NCBI GenBank assembly: GCA_903813345.2
Contig: CAIIXF020000008.1
Location: 37,102,867-37,166,866 of the forward strand
Direction of reading: 5' to 3'
Length of the DNA: 64,000 nt
DNA from: Owenia fusiformis
Taxonomy: Eukaryota; Annelida; Polychaeta; Sabellida; Oweniidae
Shown: positions 37,101 through 48,300 of the stretch, piece by piece
How positions within the stretch are numbered: position 1 is the stretch's first letter
Layout: every line of letters starts with the position of its first letter
The notes under the pieces: generated by a model
The model's input: only the letters and a program-made list of their open reading frames with translations
Database searches by the model: none
Told to the model about the DNA's origin: nothing
Program-made: the position numbers and the translations under genes

Positions 37101-39019
37101 GATATCTGTAAGCGATTTATTCTGTTTGACTGGTTTCATGTATGTGTCTGTATCCACATATAGATTTGTTGTGTCAATGCTACATTCAATTTCTGAAGCA
37201 AGTTTGATTTTGTCAATTGTTCCCTTTATTTTCATCTTGTCTTTTTTAATGTGTGATAGCTCAACATTAGTTGGTGGCTTCTCAACAACTGATTCAACAG
37301 ATGACTTATAACATTCTGATCCACTCCTAGCTCCTGGTGCTTTATCAATGACAAATAGTGATGATTCCTGATTATTGTCATCACTTTCATCATCAACTGG
37401 GTCATCATCTTCGCTACTACTGTCATCGCTATACAATATGTTAATGTTGGAAGCTGCAGCTTTGGCCATTGCTTCAACATCACTATCCTCTTCACTACTG
37501 TCATCAGATTCATCCAAATTCAAAGATATCTCATCATTCTTCAAGTTTGTTTCATTTTGGGTGCTTGTTCCAGCTTCGCATTGAACTTCATTAATGGCAC
37601 CAAGATTGTTCAAGTTATTTTTAGCTTCTTTTGGTTCTGGATCCACATGACGAGCTTCTGCTTCAGGACTTTGCGGCGGGGATTTAATCGGGGACCTAGC
37701 ATTTTGTTTTACCTTGCCCTCATGAACTCCTCCGGTGCATCTTCGCGCAACAGCACGTGTTCTAGCCATCAACCTTTAAGAGAAAGAACAAAATGGTGAA
37801 ATTTTGAGAAACTTCGAAATCTTGTATGTGATTCCAAATATTGCTTTCATGTATATTTTGGATTTTAAAGTAGCCTGATATCACATGAATTTCTCCTTCT
37901 TTAACTATCTAGGTTAGAACCAATAAAGTATTCCATTTTGTTCTTTCTCCGTATCTAAAGTATAATGGCCAAACAACGAAATAACACACTTGATCTTACT
38001 AGCATTTGGACTGATTTCAGAATATATGTATACAAGTTTACAACACGACAAATTAGTTTGTCATCAATGTGAGCTGAACATCTGGAACTACCAATTCCTC
38101 ATCTGGATTAAGCAAGATACACCTCAAAGAATTTATAAAATTGTAAAAATGAGTCTTCCTGTCAGTTCTGCATAACTCAATTTGAATAACTGGAATTATA
38201 TTTATAAGCATTTCAAATGTCATAACATTTCGGATTGCACAATATGACAGGTTAGGCTGAGATTACCTCTTTCAAAGGCTGGCAGGCTGCTGGTTTACTT
38301 ACAGCCTTTACACGCCCCCTATCACCTGCTTCAAAATCGTGAAGGCTGAAAGTGAACAACTGAATATCGGCTGCTTATTTTATATTCCCGAATTTTTCCT
38401 AATGTCTGTGAAATTTACTTCATAATCACCAGTTGAACCTAAAAAAATCTAAAGACCACTCAACTCTCAAGAGATTTCCCAGAGATTTCGAACAGTACTT
38501 TGTGAATTTCCATCAAAACTACCATTTTGGGTTTCTCTGTAGAAAACACCTACTGGTCAAGTCCTGATTGGCAGCACTGAAGCAGACTTTCGCAAACTGA
38601 GGATGGTCATGTAGGTAACATTTGGAGCCTGGATTGGGAAATATAAAGTGAGCAGCCGATTCAGTCTTTCATTTTTAGCTGTCACGATTCTGAAGTGCAT
38701 GGTGGCGTGTAAAGGCTGTTCTAACAGATCAGTCATAGCCTTAGGCTTTCAAAGCACGGGGAGTTAGTCACCCCCCTCTCTATATAACAATACAAAATCT
38801 TTATTTTATATTGTTATATAGAGAGAGGGGGGGGGGGGGGTGACTAACTCCCCGTGTTTCAAAGTTTGAAAGAGGTAAGAGACTGCACAGATTTCCAACC
38901 CAATGTGGTCAACGTGAATTTTTATGAAAATTTCTAATAAAACTTCAGTACAGCTTACCTTTGTGATCAAACCCCGTTGGATTGAGATGTTCAAGAGCTA
39001 CCAGCTTACGTTTAAACAT
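28180..39019 (-). CDS. RTRAF: RTRAF (hCLE/CGI-99) RNA transcription, translation and transport factor
   Basis: RNA-binding adaptor of the tRNA-ligase complex and of RNA polymerase II-linked and cytoplasmic transport particles. Seven coding exons on the minus strand: 39019-38959, 35311-35187, 34865-34766, 34301-34206, 33868-33780, 30337-30214, 28334-28180. They join without frame error to 249 aa (human about 244). The N-terminus is MFKRKLVALEHLNPTGFDHK. Exon 2 gives FRNLIVWLEDQKIRHYKIED and exon 3 WILGYAVRLEYGDN. The last exon gives ILRLLHIQDLRVLQTRINEA and ends PKTDTRLGKVGR; all are close to vertebrate RTRAF. Intron 1 contains DNTTIP2 on the same strand; the 30.3-33.8 kb intron contains an antisense peptide gene. 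The 3' end converges on the galaxin-like gene; TTTATT at about 27473 could be its poly(A) signal. Confidence 0.95.
29461..30024. mobile_element. 564-bp inverted-repeat element with 9-bp target duplication
   Basis: GTCATCTCA occurs at 29452-29460 and 30025-30033. The left side carries GGGTGACCGGGTAACC repeats and GGGTGACCGGGTACCTAAC; the right side ends with the complement GTTAGGTACCCGGTCACCC. Internally two roughly 150-bp units repeat (about 29570-29700 and 29735-29870). An 8-9 bp duplication would suit Merlin-like elements (inference). Confidence 0.75.
31790..32290 (+). pseudogene. LINE ORF2 C-terminal remnant and 3' end
   Basis: A plus-strand frame from about 31830 encodes RLRYSDLNQYLHLNHVKDSP, then CEC, a stop, and ESAEHYFKKEC. 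This is like the C-terminal Cys/His knuckle that follows reverse transcriptase in several LINE clades. AATAAA is at 32284-32289. Broken by a stop and missing the polymerase domain. Boundaries are approximate. Confidence 0.45.
32313..32576 (+). CDS. Small secreted peptide precursor (neuropeptide-like), nested in RTRAF intron
   Basis: 87 aa in one coding exon after an acceptor (ATAATTCTAG, exon from 32312), so a 5'UTR exon lies upstream; a donor-like ACAG|GTTAGT at about 31193 is one candidate. Residues 1-22 form a signal peptide with likely cleavage after A22 (YLPHNEA). A tribasic site RKR at 61-63 would release a 22-residue basic amphipathic peptide containing KYYDLLRQRLKNFLGAP, followed by terminal RK at 86-87. 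No cysteines in the mature part. Size, signal peptide, acidic spacer (YDDDN) and basic cleavage sites are those of a neuropeptide or hormone precursor, but I recognise no family and there is no amidation glycine. Antisense to RTRAF. Could instead be an unrelated small secreted protein. Confidence 0.55.
   Translation: MSIATTVTLICALLLYLPHNEARLMVRLKELTQLDPSIFSVEAREPSYDDDNKPISMKEQRKRNKYYDLLRQRLKNFLGAPKDSHRK
32828..33282. mobile_element. 455-bp MITE with ATACTGTACTCCC ends
   Basis: 13-bp inverted termini ATACTGTACTCCC (32828-32840) and GGGAGTACAGTAT (33270-33282). Interior rich in TTTCGCGAATT and CGCGAAAATT motifs. The open frames on both strands inside it are not protein-like. Confidence 0.75.
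34342..34460. mobile_element. CAGGCCCGTAGCCA element, truncated copy
   Basis: The left terminus CAGGCCCGTAGCCA and the poly-G tract with GGTTCAGGGGG are present. The right terminus is missing. Lies next to RTRAF exon 4 in its upstream intron. Confidence 0.7.
36606..37769 (-). CDS. DNTTIP2: DNTTIP2 / Fcf2-domain ribosome biogenesis factor, intronless
   Basis: Nucleolar factor of the small-subunit processome needed for early pre-18S rRNA cleavage (yeast Fcf2). One uninterrupted frame of 387 aa starts at ATG 37769; an in-frame TAA lies 9 nt upstream. The N-terminal two thirds are acidic and disordered (SDDSSEEDSDVEAMAKAAA) and include LFVIDKAPG, matching LFVID..PG of the human protein. The last roughly 125 residues are the Fcf2 domain: WFNMPAPELTEEVKNDLTVL, DPKRFYKGND, PKYFQMGTVVESSADFYHSR, and a Lys-rich end. 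Shorter than human (about 756 aa). Lies wholly inside RTRAF intron 1 on the same strand. Human DNTTIP2 has several exons, so this may be an intron-free retrocopy that replaced or joined the parent. The reading frame is fully intact. Confidence 0.93.
   Translation of the reverse strand: MARTRAVARRCTGGVHEGKVKQNARSPIKSPPQSPEAEARHVDPEPKEAKNNLNNLGAINEVQCEAGTSTQNETNLKNDEISLNLDESDDSSEEDSDVEAMAKAAASNINILYSDDSSSEDDDPVDDESDDNNQESSLFVIDKAPGARSGSECYKSSVESVVEKPPTNVELSHIKKDKMKIKGTIDKIKLASEIECSIDTTNLYVDTDTYMKPVKQNKSLTDILLKSNRNKDIMAKSVVQADFEKREATPVYTESRNQQVKARRAEREKTKGSKWFNMPAPELTEEVKNDLTVLQMRKVLDPKRFYKGNDTRSLPKYFQMGTVVESSADFYHSRIAKKDRKATMVDELLADAEFRKYNKRKYAELQEATQKSRGAFKHAKRLKKKKK
38755..38856. mobile_element. 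102-bp near-perfect palindrome with 8-bp target duplication
   Basis: Arms of about 40 bp (CACGGGGAGTTAGTCACCCC... and complement) pair around an AT-rich centre; the right arm has a longer G run. TTTCAAAG flanks both ends (38747-38754 and 38857-38864). Third member of the CANGG...CCNTG palindrome class. Confidence 0.75.
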
Positions 39020-39128
39020 TGGTTGGCTGCATAGAGACCAAAAGTTTGTCTGAAACGTTAACTTATGACTTTTATTTGGAGAATATTTATATTCCGTCGC
39101 GAACTCCCATGCAGTGTCTCGGTATAGA

Positions 39129-39497
39129 CACTGCGGCGGGCAGATTATGGAATCCCCAAAATTTGGGGAAGATAGTCCCCCTTTTTTGTCACAGATGTAC
39201 TTGATTTTCATACAACTTATAAAATATATGTTCTTTTATGTTCACCAATCATTATTTTGTCAAAATATTTCAAAATTATTGAAATATGAGAAGAAATCAC
39301 CGCAGAAGGAATTCTGAGTAAAAGTTTTGTTGATAATAGTTTACCGCACGTGTTGTTTATTAGTTAATACGCGCAATTCAACCAATGAAATTGTCTAAAT
39401 TTTACAATCACGCGACCTGATGGGACTAGAACCAATCACGTCAGTTGTTTATTACGAAGTTACCATGCTTACGATGAGATACCTGCCCGCCGCAGTG
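39129..39497. mobile_element. 369-bp inverted-repeat element in RTRAF promoter region
   Basis: CACTGCGGCGGGCAG at 39129-39143 is repeated as its exact complement at 39483-39497. It starts 110 bp upstream of the RTRAF ATG, so the RTRAF promoter or 5'UTR lies in or beside it. No target duplication found. Confidence 0.6.
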
Positions 39498-40296
39498 TTA
39501 TGTTGAAGACTATCACTGCACGGGAGTTCGATTCCGTCGGTATCGGACTTGTTCACGTGTTCAATAGTGCTGCCACCTTTAGAGCAATTAGGGATGTATA
39601 CAAAATATGCAACGCTAGACTATAAGAATAATTAGGTTCAATGAAAGGACCATTTATAATTTTATAATACCTGAGTTAAATTTGCAACATGATCAAGTAA
39701 ATTCCCCAAAATATATAATATGTTTTAGATCTAGTCATTGTAAAACAGTGCAATGTCAAAAAGAGTGATTGATTTTGTTCGTACTTTTATAAACACCTCA
39801 AGAGTACGTTCGTAGTTTTGGTGAAAAAACAATTTTTCCCAAATATTTATTTATTTCGACACATCTTCAAATCATGACTCAGTAGAACACCTTTCAGACT
39901 ATATATCTAGTTCTAAGCTTGTCTACACTCATTGTAAGTATGGTTTGGAATATTTAGTTCAACTTATTTTGCTGGGGCAATCATTTACATGTTTAGGTTT
40001 CATGAATAATTTTCAATCAGAATTTTCTGAACACAAAAATCACTCACTGCCTGGGTTTGGTAAAGGATATACAAAAACTCTGAATCTTCATACTATGATT
40101 CGGAACTTTTGGTCAATTTTGATCTCGTACAATGATATCAATCACAAAATTTACTTTGTATTGCGTATCATGTACCACACCCACTTTCTGGCAGGACTGG
40201 TCATGGAGAGGCTTGGAGATTATCAATCACAGGAACAGGTACATTACATACTGTTATGATACCCTGAAAAAAGCGACCCTCCCCCTTTAGTTGATT

Positions 40297-40370
40297 AAGC
40301 CTTTATAACTCAAGTGGTAGAGCATCAGTATTTGGATAAGTGTCCTGATTTCGATTCCAACATGGGGCCT
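40297..40370 (+). repeat. tRNA-like sequence (SINE head or decayed tRNA)
   Basis: A box-like AACTCAAGTGGTAGAGC (40308-40324) and B box-like GATTTCGATTCC (40348-40359) have tRNA spacing, and GCCTT...GGGGCC could pair as an acceptor stem. Not a convincing functional tRNA; more likely a SINE head. Confidence 0.45.
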
Positions 40371-40487
40371 TGAATTGAGCACACTTTCTTTCATGTCTGT
40401 ATCTAGCCGTTACTGTACTATGCTCATTAGTTAGTCATTCCTTCGGGGCACCCTCGAGTCATTACACATTGATTGATCACAAATACT

Positions 40488-41852
40488 GTTCCACAACTAG
40501 ATACATCCGTCAATGTAACAAAATAGATGAACTTCCTGGTTACGAGCTTTTTGCTTTCTCGATTTAAACCTACTTATAAATCAAGATGCAGATTATGATT
40601 TGGCATAAAGCTAGAAAATATAGTCTAGTTTTAATAAGTTTCTTTGATTTGGAATTTGTTTTGTAAATAAAGTTGCATTTCATATATTTAACCCCTCGCT
40701 TTTGTTATATTAACGGAAGTCCGTTCCATGCATTTAGACCATTGCTTTTGTTACATTGACATAAGTCCGTTATATTACCAATGTATGTTACTTTGATGAA
40801 ACAAAAATTCAATGTTACAAAAGCAATGGTCTAAACCCAAGTAAAAAAGAAATCTAATATACCACTAATTCATCATCACCAATAGATCACCAATACACCA
40901 TGAAAAGTGATTTAGTCAAGTGGTTTATAAGTTATGTATTAAAACTGGCAATACTCAACTAATAAACCACTGTAAGGTTTTTTAGGTGGAGTGGTTTGTT
41001 AGTTGTGTATTAACTCAATTTTTCTGGAATGGTCTATTAGTAGTGTATTAAACTGATCCTTGATTTAGAATGAGAAACCCCTTTTAAATGGCAGAAATTG
41101 TTAAAATGTGAGGGAATTAATTCTCCAATGAAATGTAGCATTACCACCAGAGGGGTGACTGGACTTTATTGAATCTTGCTCAGCATATTCATAAAGGTAT
41201 GAAGAAGATGTACATGTTGAATCTTATTCATAATTTCTCACTGAATTTAGCACTATAGAGATTTTGTACCTTATGAATGTATAAAATTCTGAGATTTCAG
41301 GAGTGATTTGTTAGTAGTCTATTAGACTAGTAGTGGTGTATTAGTGGTGTATAAGACTTCAGGAAGTGGTCTATTAGTGGTTTATTAGAGACTTCAAGAG
41401 TGATCTATAAGTAGGGTATTAGCACGACTAGTGATTTACTAGTAGTGTATTACACTGCTCTCTGATTGGTCAATAACTTTACCATATTTGCATGGTAATT
41501 TTTTCAACTAATAAACCACCTGTTAAGTCAATGGCAAAAAGTGATCTGTTAACGAAAATGACCACTAACAAATCACTAATAGATCATGTTCTACTAGTTG
41601 AGTATTAGTAGTCTATTAGTGGTTTACGAGAGTGTATGGCAAGCTGTTTTTTTCACTTGGGAATGCATGGATTACAACTTTATTTAAAAATCAAATTCAA
41701 AACTGAGAGCATTTCTAAAAGCTAGACTAATACTATATTGTCTAAATTTGTGCCAAATGGTAATCCCCAACATGACTTATACGTAAGTTTATATTGAGAA
41801 AACAAAAAAACTTGCATCCAGGAAGTTCATCTATTTAGTTGTGGAACAGTGA
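40488..41852. mobile_element. 1.4-kb foldback with internal element of TAATAAACCACT repeats
   Basis: The left arm (about 40488-40740) and right arm (about 41660-41852) pair imperfectly: CTGTTCCACAACT...GATGAACTTCCTGG on the left matches the complement of CCAGGAAGTTCATCTATTTAGTTGTGGAACAG on the right. Inside, an element runs from CCCAAGT (40836) to ACTTGGG (41661) and is full of GTGGTTTATTAG/CTAATAAACCAC motifs. A separate perfect 26-bp inverted repeat sits at 40733-40758/40810-40835. Probably nested insertions. Confidence 0.6.
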
Positions 41853-42309
41853 CAAGGCCCTACTTTATTTTTTAAAACCCCAACATTTCTGGCACTTTAT
41901 AGCTAGATGCATATTATATGTCTTACCTCAATCAAATATTAAACTTTATTTGCTACATTCTATCAAGTGTAGGAAAGCAAGGCCTACTGCCATCTCTCAT
42001 TGCAGAGCAGGGGCGGAACCAGGATTACCCTTTTAAGATTTTTTTTTATTGTTTCCATGTTAAAATGATAATTTTCAATAATTTAATTTATCTTCTTATC
42101 TTGTTCTTTTTGAAATACCTCCTCTAGTTTTTTTTAATTCCCATGCTGGTATTTAATTAATATTCATGGTGATTAGTCTAAATGGAAGCTAGATTTAGCT
42201 GAATATTAACTTGTTTACATTAACTGGTATAATTTTGGATGAAAAACAGCTTTCTATTTATATTCCAGGAAGCCATCTTGAGGTAGCCCATATATTAACA
42301 GCTCTCATA

Positions 42310-45300
42310 ATGACAACAGTAAAAACTGGATATCTTCGCAGAAATGGAAGTAAGAAAACTGTATTTTATTTATTTAATATTTCAATTAATGCCAAAGTAG
42401 GAATAATCCCAAGTTGGCCATGGTTAATGTTGTGTTTTGAATAATTTTTCATTTGTATAAATAATAAACAACCCAAGAAATTAACATCAACTAAGCTAAA
42501 CTGCATATACAAGCGAGCAGAGGTAGTGAGAACGGAGATTTTCAAGTTTCACTACATTTCCAAGGGAGAGGAAGTGGATCCCTCTGATTCTGATTCTTAA
42601 AATACACGTAATATTTTGCATGATATGGTCAATTGAGCAATTTAAAGTTAGTTTTGAAATACATCGAAATGAACATATTTGAGCAAAGATAATTACTTGT
42701 ACAACTTAACAAAACATTGTGTTGACCAAAGTGTGTTCAAGTAGTCCAAAAGTACATGTAGAAATTTAACTTGGGTCGAACATAATTTATTATAAATTTT
42801 GAACACTGCATGTTTTGGATGTTTATTGTGAATTTGTGAGCTGTCAATTTGAATTCTTTACTGTATTTCCTTTCAGAAATTCCAAAATTAAAAGACACAT
42901 GATGGGCATTTGTTCTTTAAAAATAGAAATAACTTCATTTTCTTACTATATGCTGATTGCTGACCCAAATCAAAACTTTGCCAGTAATGAAAGGATCCTC
43001 TCGAGTTTTTATAGTGTTGAATGGCACACGCAGTGATGTACTCATATTGCCTAGAGTTTTACCATGCCCATGCATGGGTTACATTATGTCATTCTATATA
43101 TTAAACTTCAGTTGATAAACTACAGGCCCGTAGCCAGGATTTGCCAAGGGGGGGGGGGGGGGTTCAGTTTTCAAAAATTTCTAGGGGGGTTCACATTTGA
43201 CAATTTTGGCCCATATATGGCTAAAATCACTTGAGAAGTGTTCTGGGATCGGAACCCGGCAACCCCCCCTGGCTACAGGCCTGTACTAGTACTCTTTTGA
43301 CTCTGTTTGTCTGTCATAGTTTCTTAATTGTAGGCACTGAGTGATTGTAAGAACTAACAGTGCATTGTCTCAGACCAACATTTAGAACATCTACAAATAA
43401 TTAATTGCGTTAGTTTCTACTGAGCATCTTTATTTCAGACAAATACGTTAAAAGAGCTAAGTACTAAAACGGGTCTGTCTGTGTCTCTAAGATACCCAAA
43501 GTTAATAGTTTATAAGTGGTCCATAGAATCTATTGAGTGTATTCTCATCAGTATTTGTACCATAGTCCAAAATTCCCTTGACAAAGTCATCCTGGCTTAA
43601 CAGGCCGTCGCTGTTCGTATCTAGATAGTCAAACTGCATCTTTGCAAATCTTTTATCAAGGTTCATCCCATTCCAAAATATCATGTAGTTATCGAAGGTC
43701 ACGATGCCAGAGTCTGAACATAGAACCTACAATTATGGTAACATCAATTAGTAAAAAAGATATGGTGATATCTACGGATACTAGTAATTGAATTAGCATT
43801 ATTTTGATGTATTTGATTGGTGTATGGTTGATCCAGCACAACTAAGATCCAATTCCTAATATTCTTAATATTTTAAGCCTTTTAGCTTTCACAAAATGAT
43901 GGCTAAATTCTGATACTATTGTGATATTCTGACATACTGTGGTAGATTTTATCTGAAAATAAGAATTGTTTCAAATACAGTACCTTAAAGATTCTAGAGT
44001 ACATAGTGGTCCATTTGTCAATGGTCTCTGGGCTGTCTTTGTATTTCCAAAGCTTTAGAAGCTGGTTTGTTAATGAATAACTTGCAACAATCTCTTTTGA
44101 TGTCCCAGAATCACAGTAATCCCTATAGATCTCATATAGTTCATCTGCTGCCTTGCCACTCAAGTTCCCTGCATTAGAAACAAAGATTTTGCAAATACAT
44201 TAAAACCTGTGATTTGTGAACACCTTGCTCCAGTGAACACCTGTGATTTGTGAGCACCTTGCTGCAGTGAACACCTGTATCTAGTAAACACCTTGCTCCA
44301 TTGAACACCTGTGTCTAATGAACACCTTGCTCCATTGAACACCTGTATCTAGTAAACACCTTGCTCCATTGAACACCTGTATCTAGTAAACACCTTGCTC
44401 CATTGAACACCTGTGTCTAGTAAACACCTTGCTCCATTGAACACCTGTGTCTAGTAAACACCTTGCTCCATTGAACACCTGTGTCTAGTGAACACCTTGC
44501 TCCATTGAACACCTGTGTCTAGTAAACACCTTGCTCCATTGAACACCTGTGTCTAGTAAACACCTTGCTCCATTGAACACCTGTGCCTAGTGAACACCTT
44601 GCTCCATTGAACACCTGTGCCTAGTGAACACCTTGCTCCATTGAACACCTGTGCCTAGTGAACACCTTGCTCCATTGAACACCTGTGTCTAGTGAATACC
44701 TCTTCTCACCACATACTCCACTGAGTTCTTATAAAAAGAAGTGAACACCTACCTATACATAACACATTTTTCTGGCTCCAAAGGTGTTTACTGTACACAA
44801 ATTTTACTGTACAATGCAAAGTGTGAAAGCACTAGGGGTTGTGCTCCAGGGACAACATTTGAAGAAAACAAAAATACACAGGTCTACAGAATTAATTAAC
44901 TGTATCATTTCTTGGTGTTTATCTTGTATGCTGTTTTCTCCCTTGTCAGTTAAGTTTCCTGTTATACATGGTTTTCACCGTTAAAGGACTAGACATGACA
45001 CAGTGACATTGAAAATATTGAATATAGTACAGAATAAAACAACCCCTATTAACCATATTAATCAAGTTTAAGTTAACCTGCTTTTATGATGTTGTCTGCC
45101 ATCTGCATTAGATCTTCATGCCCCATAATTCCATCATTGTCTTTATCGAGAATGAATAGTGCTGTTATTATCTTCCTCATCCAGGTTAGAGGTAGCTCCC
45201 TGATGTCCTGTATAAATACACAAAGGGCAATATTAGGATACAGAGACAAGACTACTGTTTATTATGGAAATTATAGAATATACAAAGGCAACATATTATA

Positions 45301-48300
45301 TTATTAGTGTACTGTAGACATGCTAAATTACACGGAGGTTTTAGTTACGTACAAAATAAAAAACAAGCTAAATTATAGTATATAAGCACATATCCAATAC
45401 AATCTTACATGAGTTTGCCGTTATGAGTCTCATTTAGTTATTTTGTTGACAAAACCAGTGTTAAATGCTCACCTGTTCCTTGGAAGAGTTAGTTTTGCAA
45501 TCACTCATAGCTATTTTCCTACCTTTTCCTACCTTTTCCTCTCAATTAAACTTTGGTGCTAAAAGTACATATGCTGAACTTATGCCTCTTTAAACTTTTC
45601 TTTAGCAATGCAGTGTATCATGTTTTATATGTTTCTTCTTTTCCAAATAAAAGAAAACCTTTAGGCCATGTGATTTCACTTTTGACACCGTTAAAATTAT
45701 TTACCCTGTCTAGATGATAGAAAAAAGTTTTGAGATCATTTAGATAAGGTTAATATGTATCTTGTCAAATGACTCCATGTTCATTTATACAATTTAAGAA
45801 TTTATGAGTTTTCAGGTTACGGACAGTTGAATTATGTGCTAATTCATTTTTAAACAATTGTTTTAAGCTTCATATGGATTTCAAGAATGCTGAAACGTAG
45901 CATGATGAACACTTTACCTTTCAGAGGGAGGTATCCTTCAAGGAGACAAATGGAAGAAGAACTACTGTATGCTTTACCAAGACAGTACCTTAGTGTGGTA
46001 TAAGAGTCAGGGAGACACAGAAGCAAAAGGAAGTGTCCTATTAAAGGTAGCGTTCTATACTTATTCATAGATTTTAGGCCCATTGGCAGTATGGGGGGAT
46101 GTTTCAGTGTTAAGAAAATCAAAGGGGTTCTTTGACAATTTTAGCCCAAAATCACTTGACAATGAAGTGCTCAAAATGTTGAAAAACTGCGATTTGGAAA
46201 AATTTCGATTGGGGGAGCCGAACCTGAATTTGTGGTTTGTGATTTTGGTGAACTTCTTCCTTGTGTAAAAAGATTGTGTAATTTCAGGAAATATTTTCAT
46301 GATCACTAGGAAATGCATCTTTTTTATTCTCTTTTCTCTGTAACATCAGTTGTTTTCTTCCATCTACTTTTCTTATACAGAAATCGCTAATGCAGCACCC
46401 TGGATTAATTCCTCAGATTACAAAAACCTTTAAGAGAAAAAAGGAATGAGAAAAATGACAAAATTCTGAATACCAGATGATCTTGCCAAAATAACTTTAT
46501 ACTTCTGCATTTCAGAATGTAGCCAATTACCTTGCTGTTGGAAGTTACACATCGGTGATTCCAGAACGCCCAACACTACCATCGGGTGCCTCAATTGATA
46601 ATGTCATAGCTGTGCCACAGGAGCCGCGAAAGAAGAAAATCCACTGGTTCTTATGCGCAGATACTAATGAATTGAAGTAAGCACCCTTAGATCATTGGAT
46701 AAGAGTAATAATTCTCTAGCCTCTTACTAGAATAAATCGGTCTTTGGTTTTACTGTTGAGGGATCAATTCTTGATAAGTTTGCATATCCTTGCATGAGAA
46801 TAAAAATGAGAAACCTGGATGGTGACATTTTGCATGTTAATTGGCTTGTATTAATTGTAGCTTTTAAATTTTCAAAACTTCTATTCCAATTTGAATTTGA
46901 TAATTCTGATACTGGAATTTTCATAAAGATCTTTTTATTTCAGTGCATGGATGCAAGCAATAACCAGTACAGTAAGTAAAAAGAGTTACATCACATCTGA
47001 AATGTCCGTCTCTAGTGTGGGTTTCATAACTTAAACTCTATATATGGCACAAAACTCTACTAAATTTGTGTAATTCATAATCATTAAAAAAATCATCTAA
47101 GAATGAATTCAGTTTTGTTATTTTATGTTTAGTTTTATTACACAGTGGATAGTCTAAAAAGAAATTTATTAAAAATCTTAACCCAGCCTGTTTGGTGTTT
47201 TACAAAATAGAATAGATTACTATTAAACAGGCAATGCGCCTATTTTTGAATGAAAAAGGACAAAATATTGTTTGAGACATGTCACTCACACAGTCACTCA
47301 AATATGATAAAAACTTTAATTTGGGATAATACTGAAGTGAAAAAAAATTACTTGCATAGAAAACAGCATTTGAAGTTCAGAGATTGAAAAAAGTGAATTA
47401 CCACTTTTCACAAATAGTGTATTTTTTAAATAACTGAAAATCCTGTCAAAAATGAATTGATAATTAATGCAAACAACAATGCCATCTTTCTATGGCATTG
47501 CTAAAAACTTGACATATATAAATTGATAGATCAAAAATATTTTGTCATGATCAAGTGTCAACTCTGATGTGGTCTGTTTGAGCTTTTTTTGGTGTCAAAT
47601 GAAAGATCGGGTACTTATTAATCCATTGGAAATACTATGAAGATCAAAAGTGAGACTTCATTTACGCACTTTGTCCCTTAAATTGAATTGCTTTTTGAAG
47701 TGATGTCACAAATCCAGATAACTGTGCAAATTTTCGATGTTTGGTTTCTTGCAAAAAATAATTGCAAATATAATTTCATGTATCATTTCAGCTTCCACCT
47801 CCTCCAGGTCAACAGCAAGCCCCAGTAGCAGGTCCCCCACCCCCACAACAGGATACAATTGTACCCCAGCAGGCAGCCCCAGTGTCCTCTGGCTACCCAG
47901 CACATGGGGGTCACTCACCCTATCCCACAGGTGGTCCACCCCCTATACCTAACAACTATGGAGCAGCGCCCCCACCCCCTATAGGTTTTGATGGTATGTT
48001 AAATTCTCGTATTTGCAATTTTTTTATAAATGATAAAGAAAAATAGGGTTAATTAATATTGCTTGCCTCTTTCATTTTCATGTCTCTGAGATTTTCTCTA
48101 CAGTAGTAAATAGGAACACTTTTCATTTAATGGATATTTGTGGTGATTACACATTCAGTATCTTCCTTAATCTAATTCATTTATTCTCATATTCTTTTAT
48201 TCTTGAATTCCTAATGAGGTGAAGTTTAAAAAGAAGGTGAAATAGGAATATAGGAATGACATCTATAAAGGACCTTGAAATTATATTTCAGGTGCGTCTG

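Larger units (their letters stand above)
39498..42268. other. Intergenic between RTRAF and PH-domain gene
   Basis: Divergent promoters are expected here. The middle is filled by a tRNA-like sequence and a 1.4-kb foldback. No protein-coding exon recognised; the frame at 39945-40259 lacks any recognisable feature. Confidence 0.5.

Noticed and set aside
36919-37311. 130-aa plus-strand frame
   Set aside because: Antisense of the conserved Fcf2 gene DNTTIP2.
37770-37772. Start of DNTTIP2 at an upstream TTG
   Set aside because: An in-frame ATG follows directly at 37769 and a TAA lies 9 nt before it; non-ATG initiation is not needed.
40297-40370. Functional tRNA gene
   Set aside because: A and B boxes are present but the anticodon arm and acceptor pairing are poor; more likely a SINE head.
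44209-44700. Regular direct repeats resembling a CRISPR array
   Set aside because: Whole 34-bp unit repeats without unique spacers, and it lies in a eukaryotic intron: a minisatellite.
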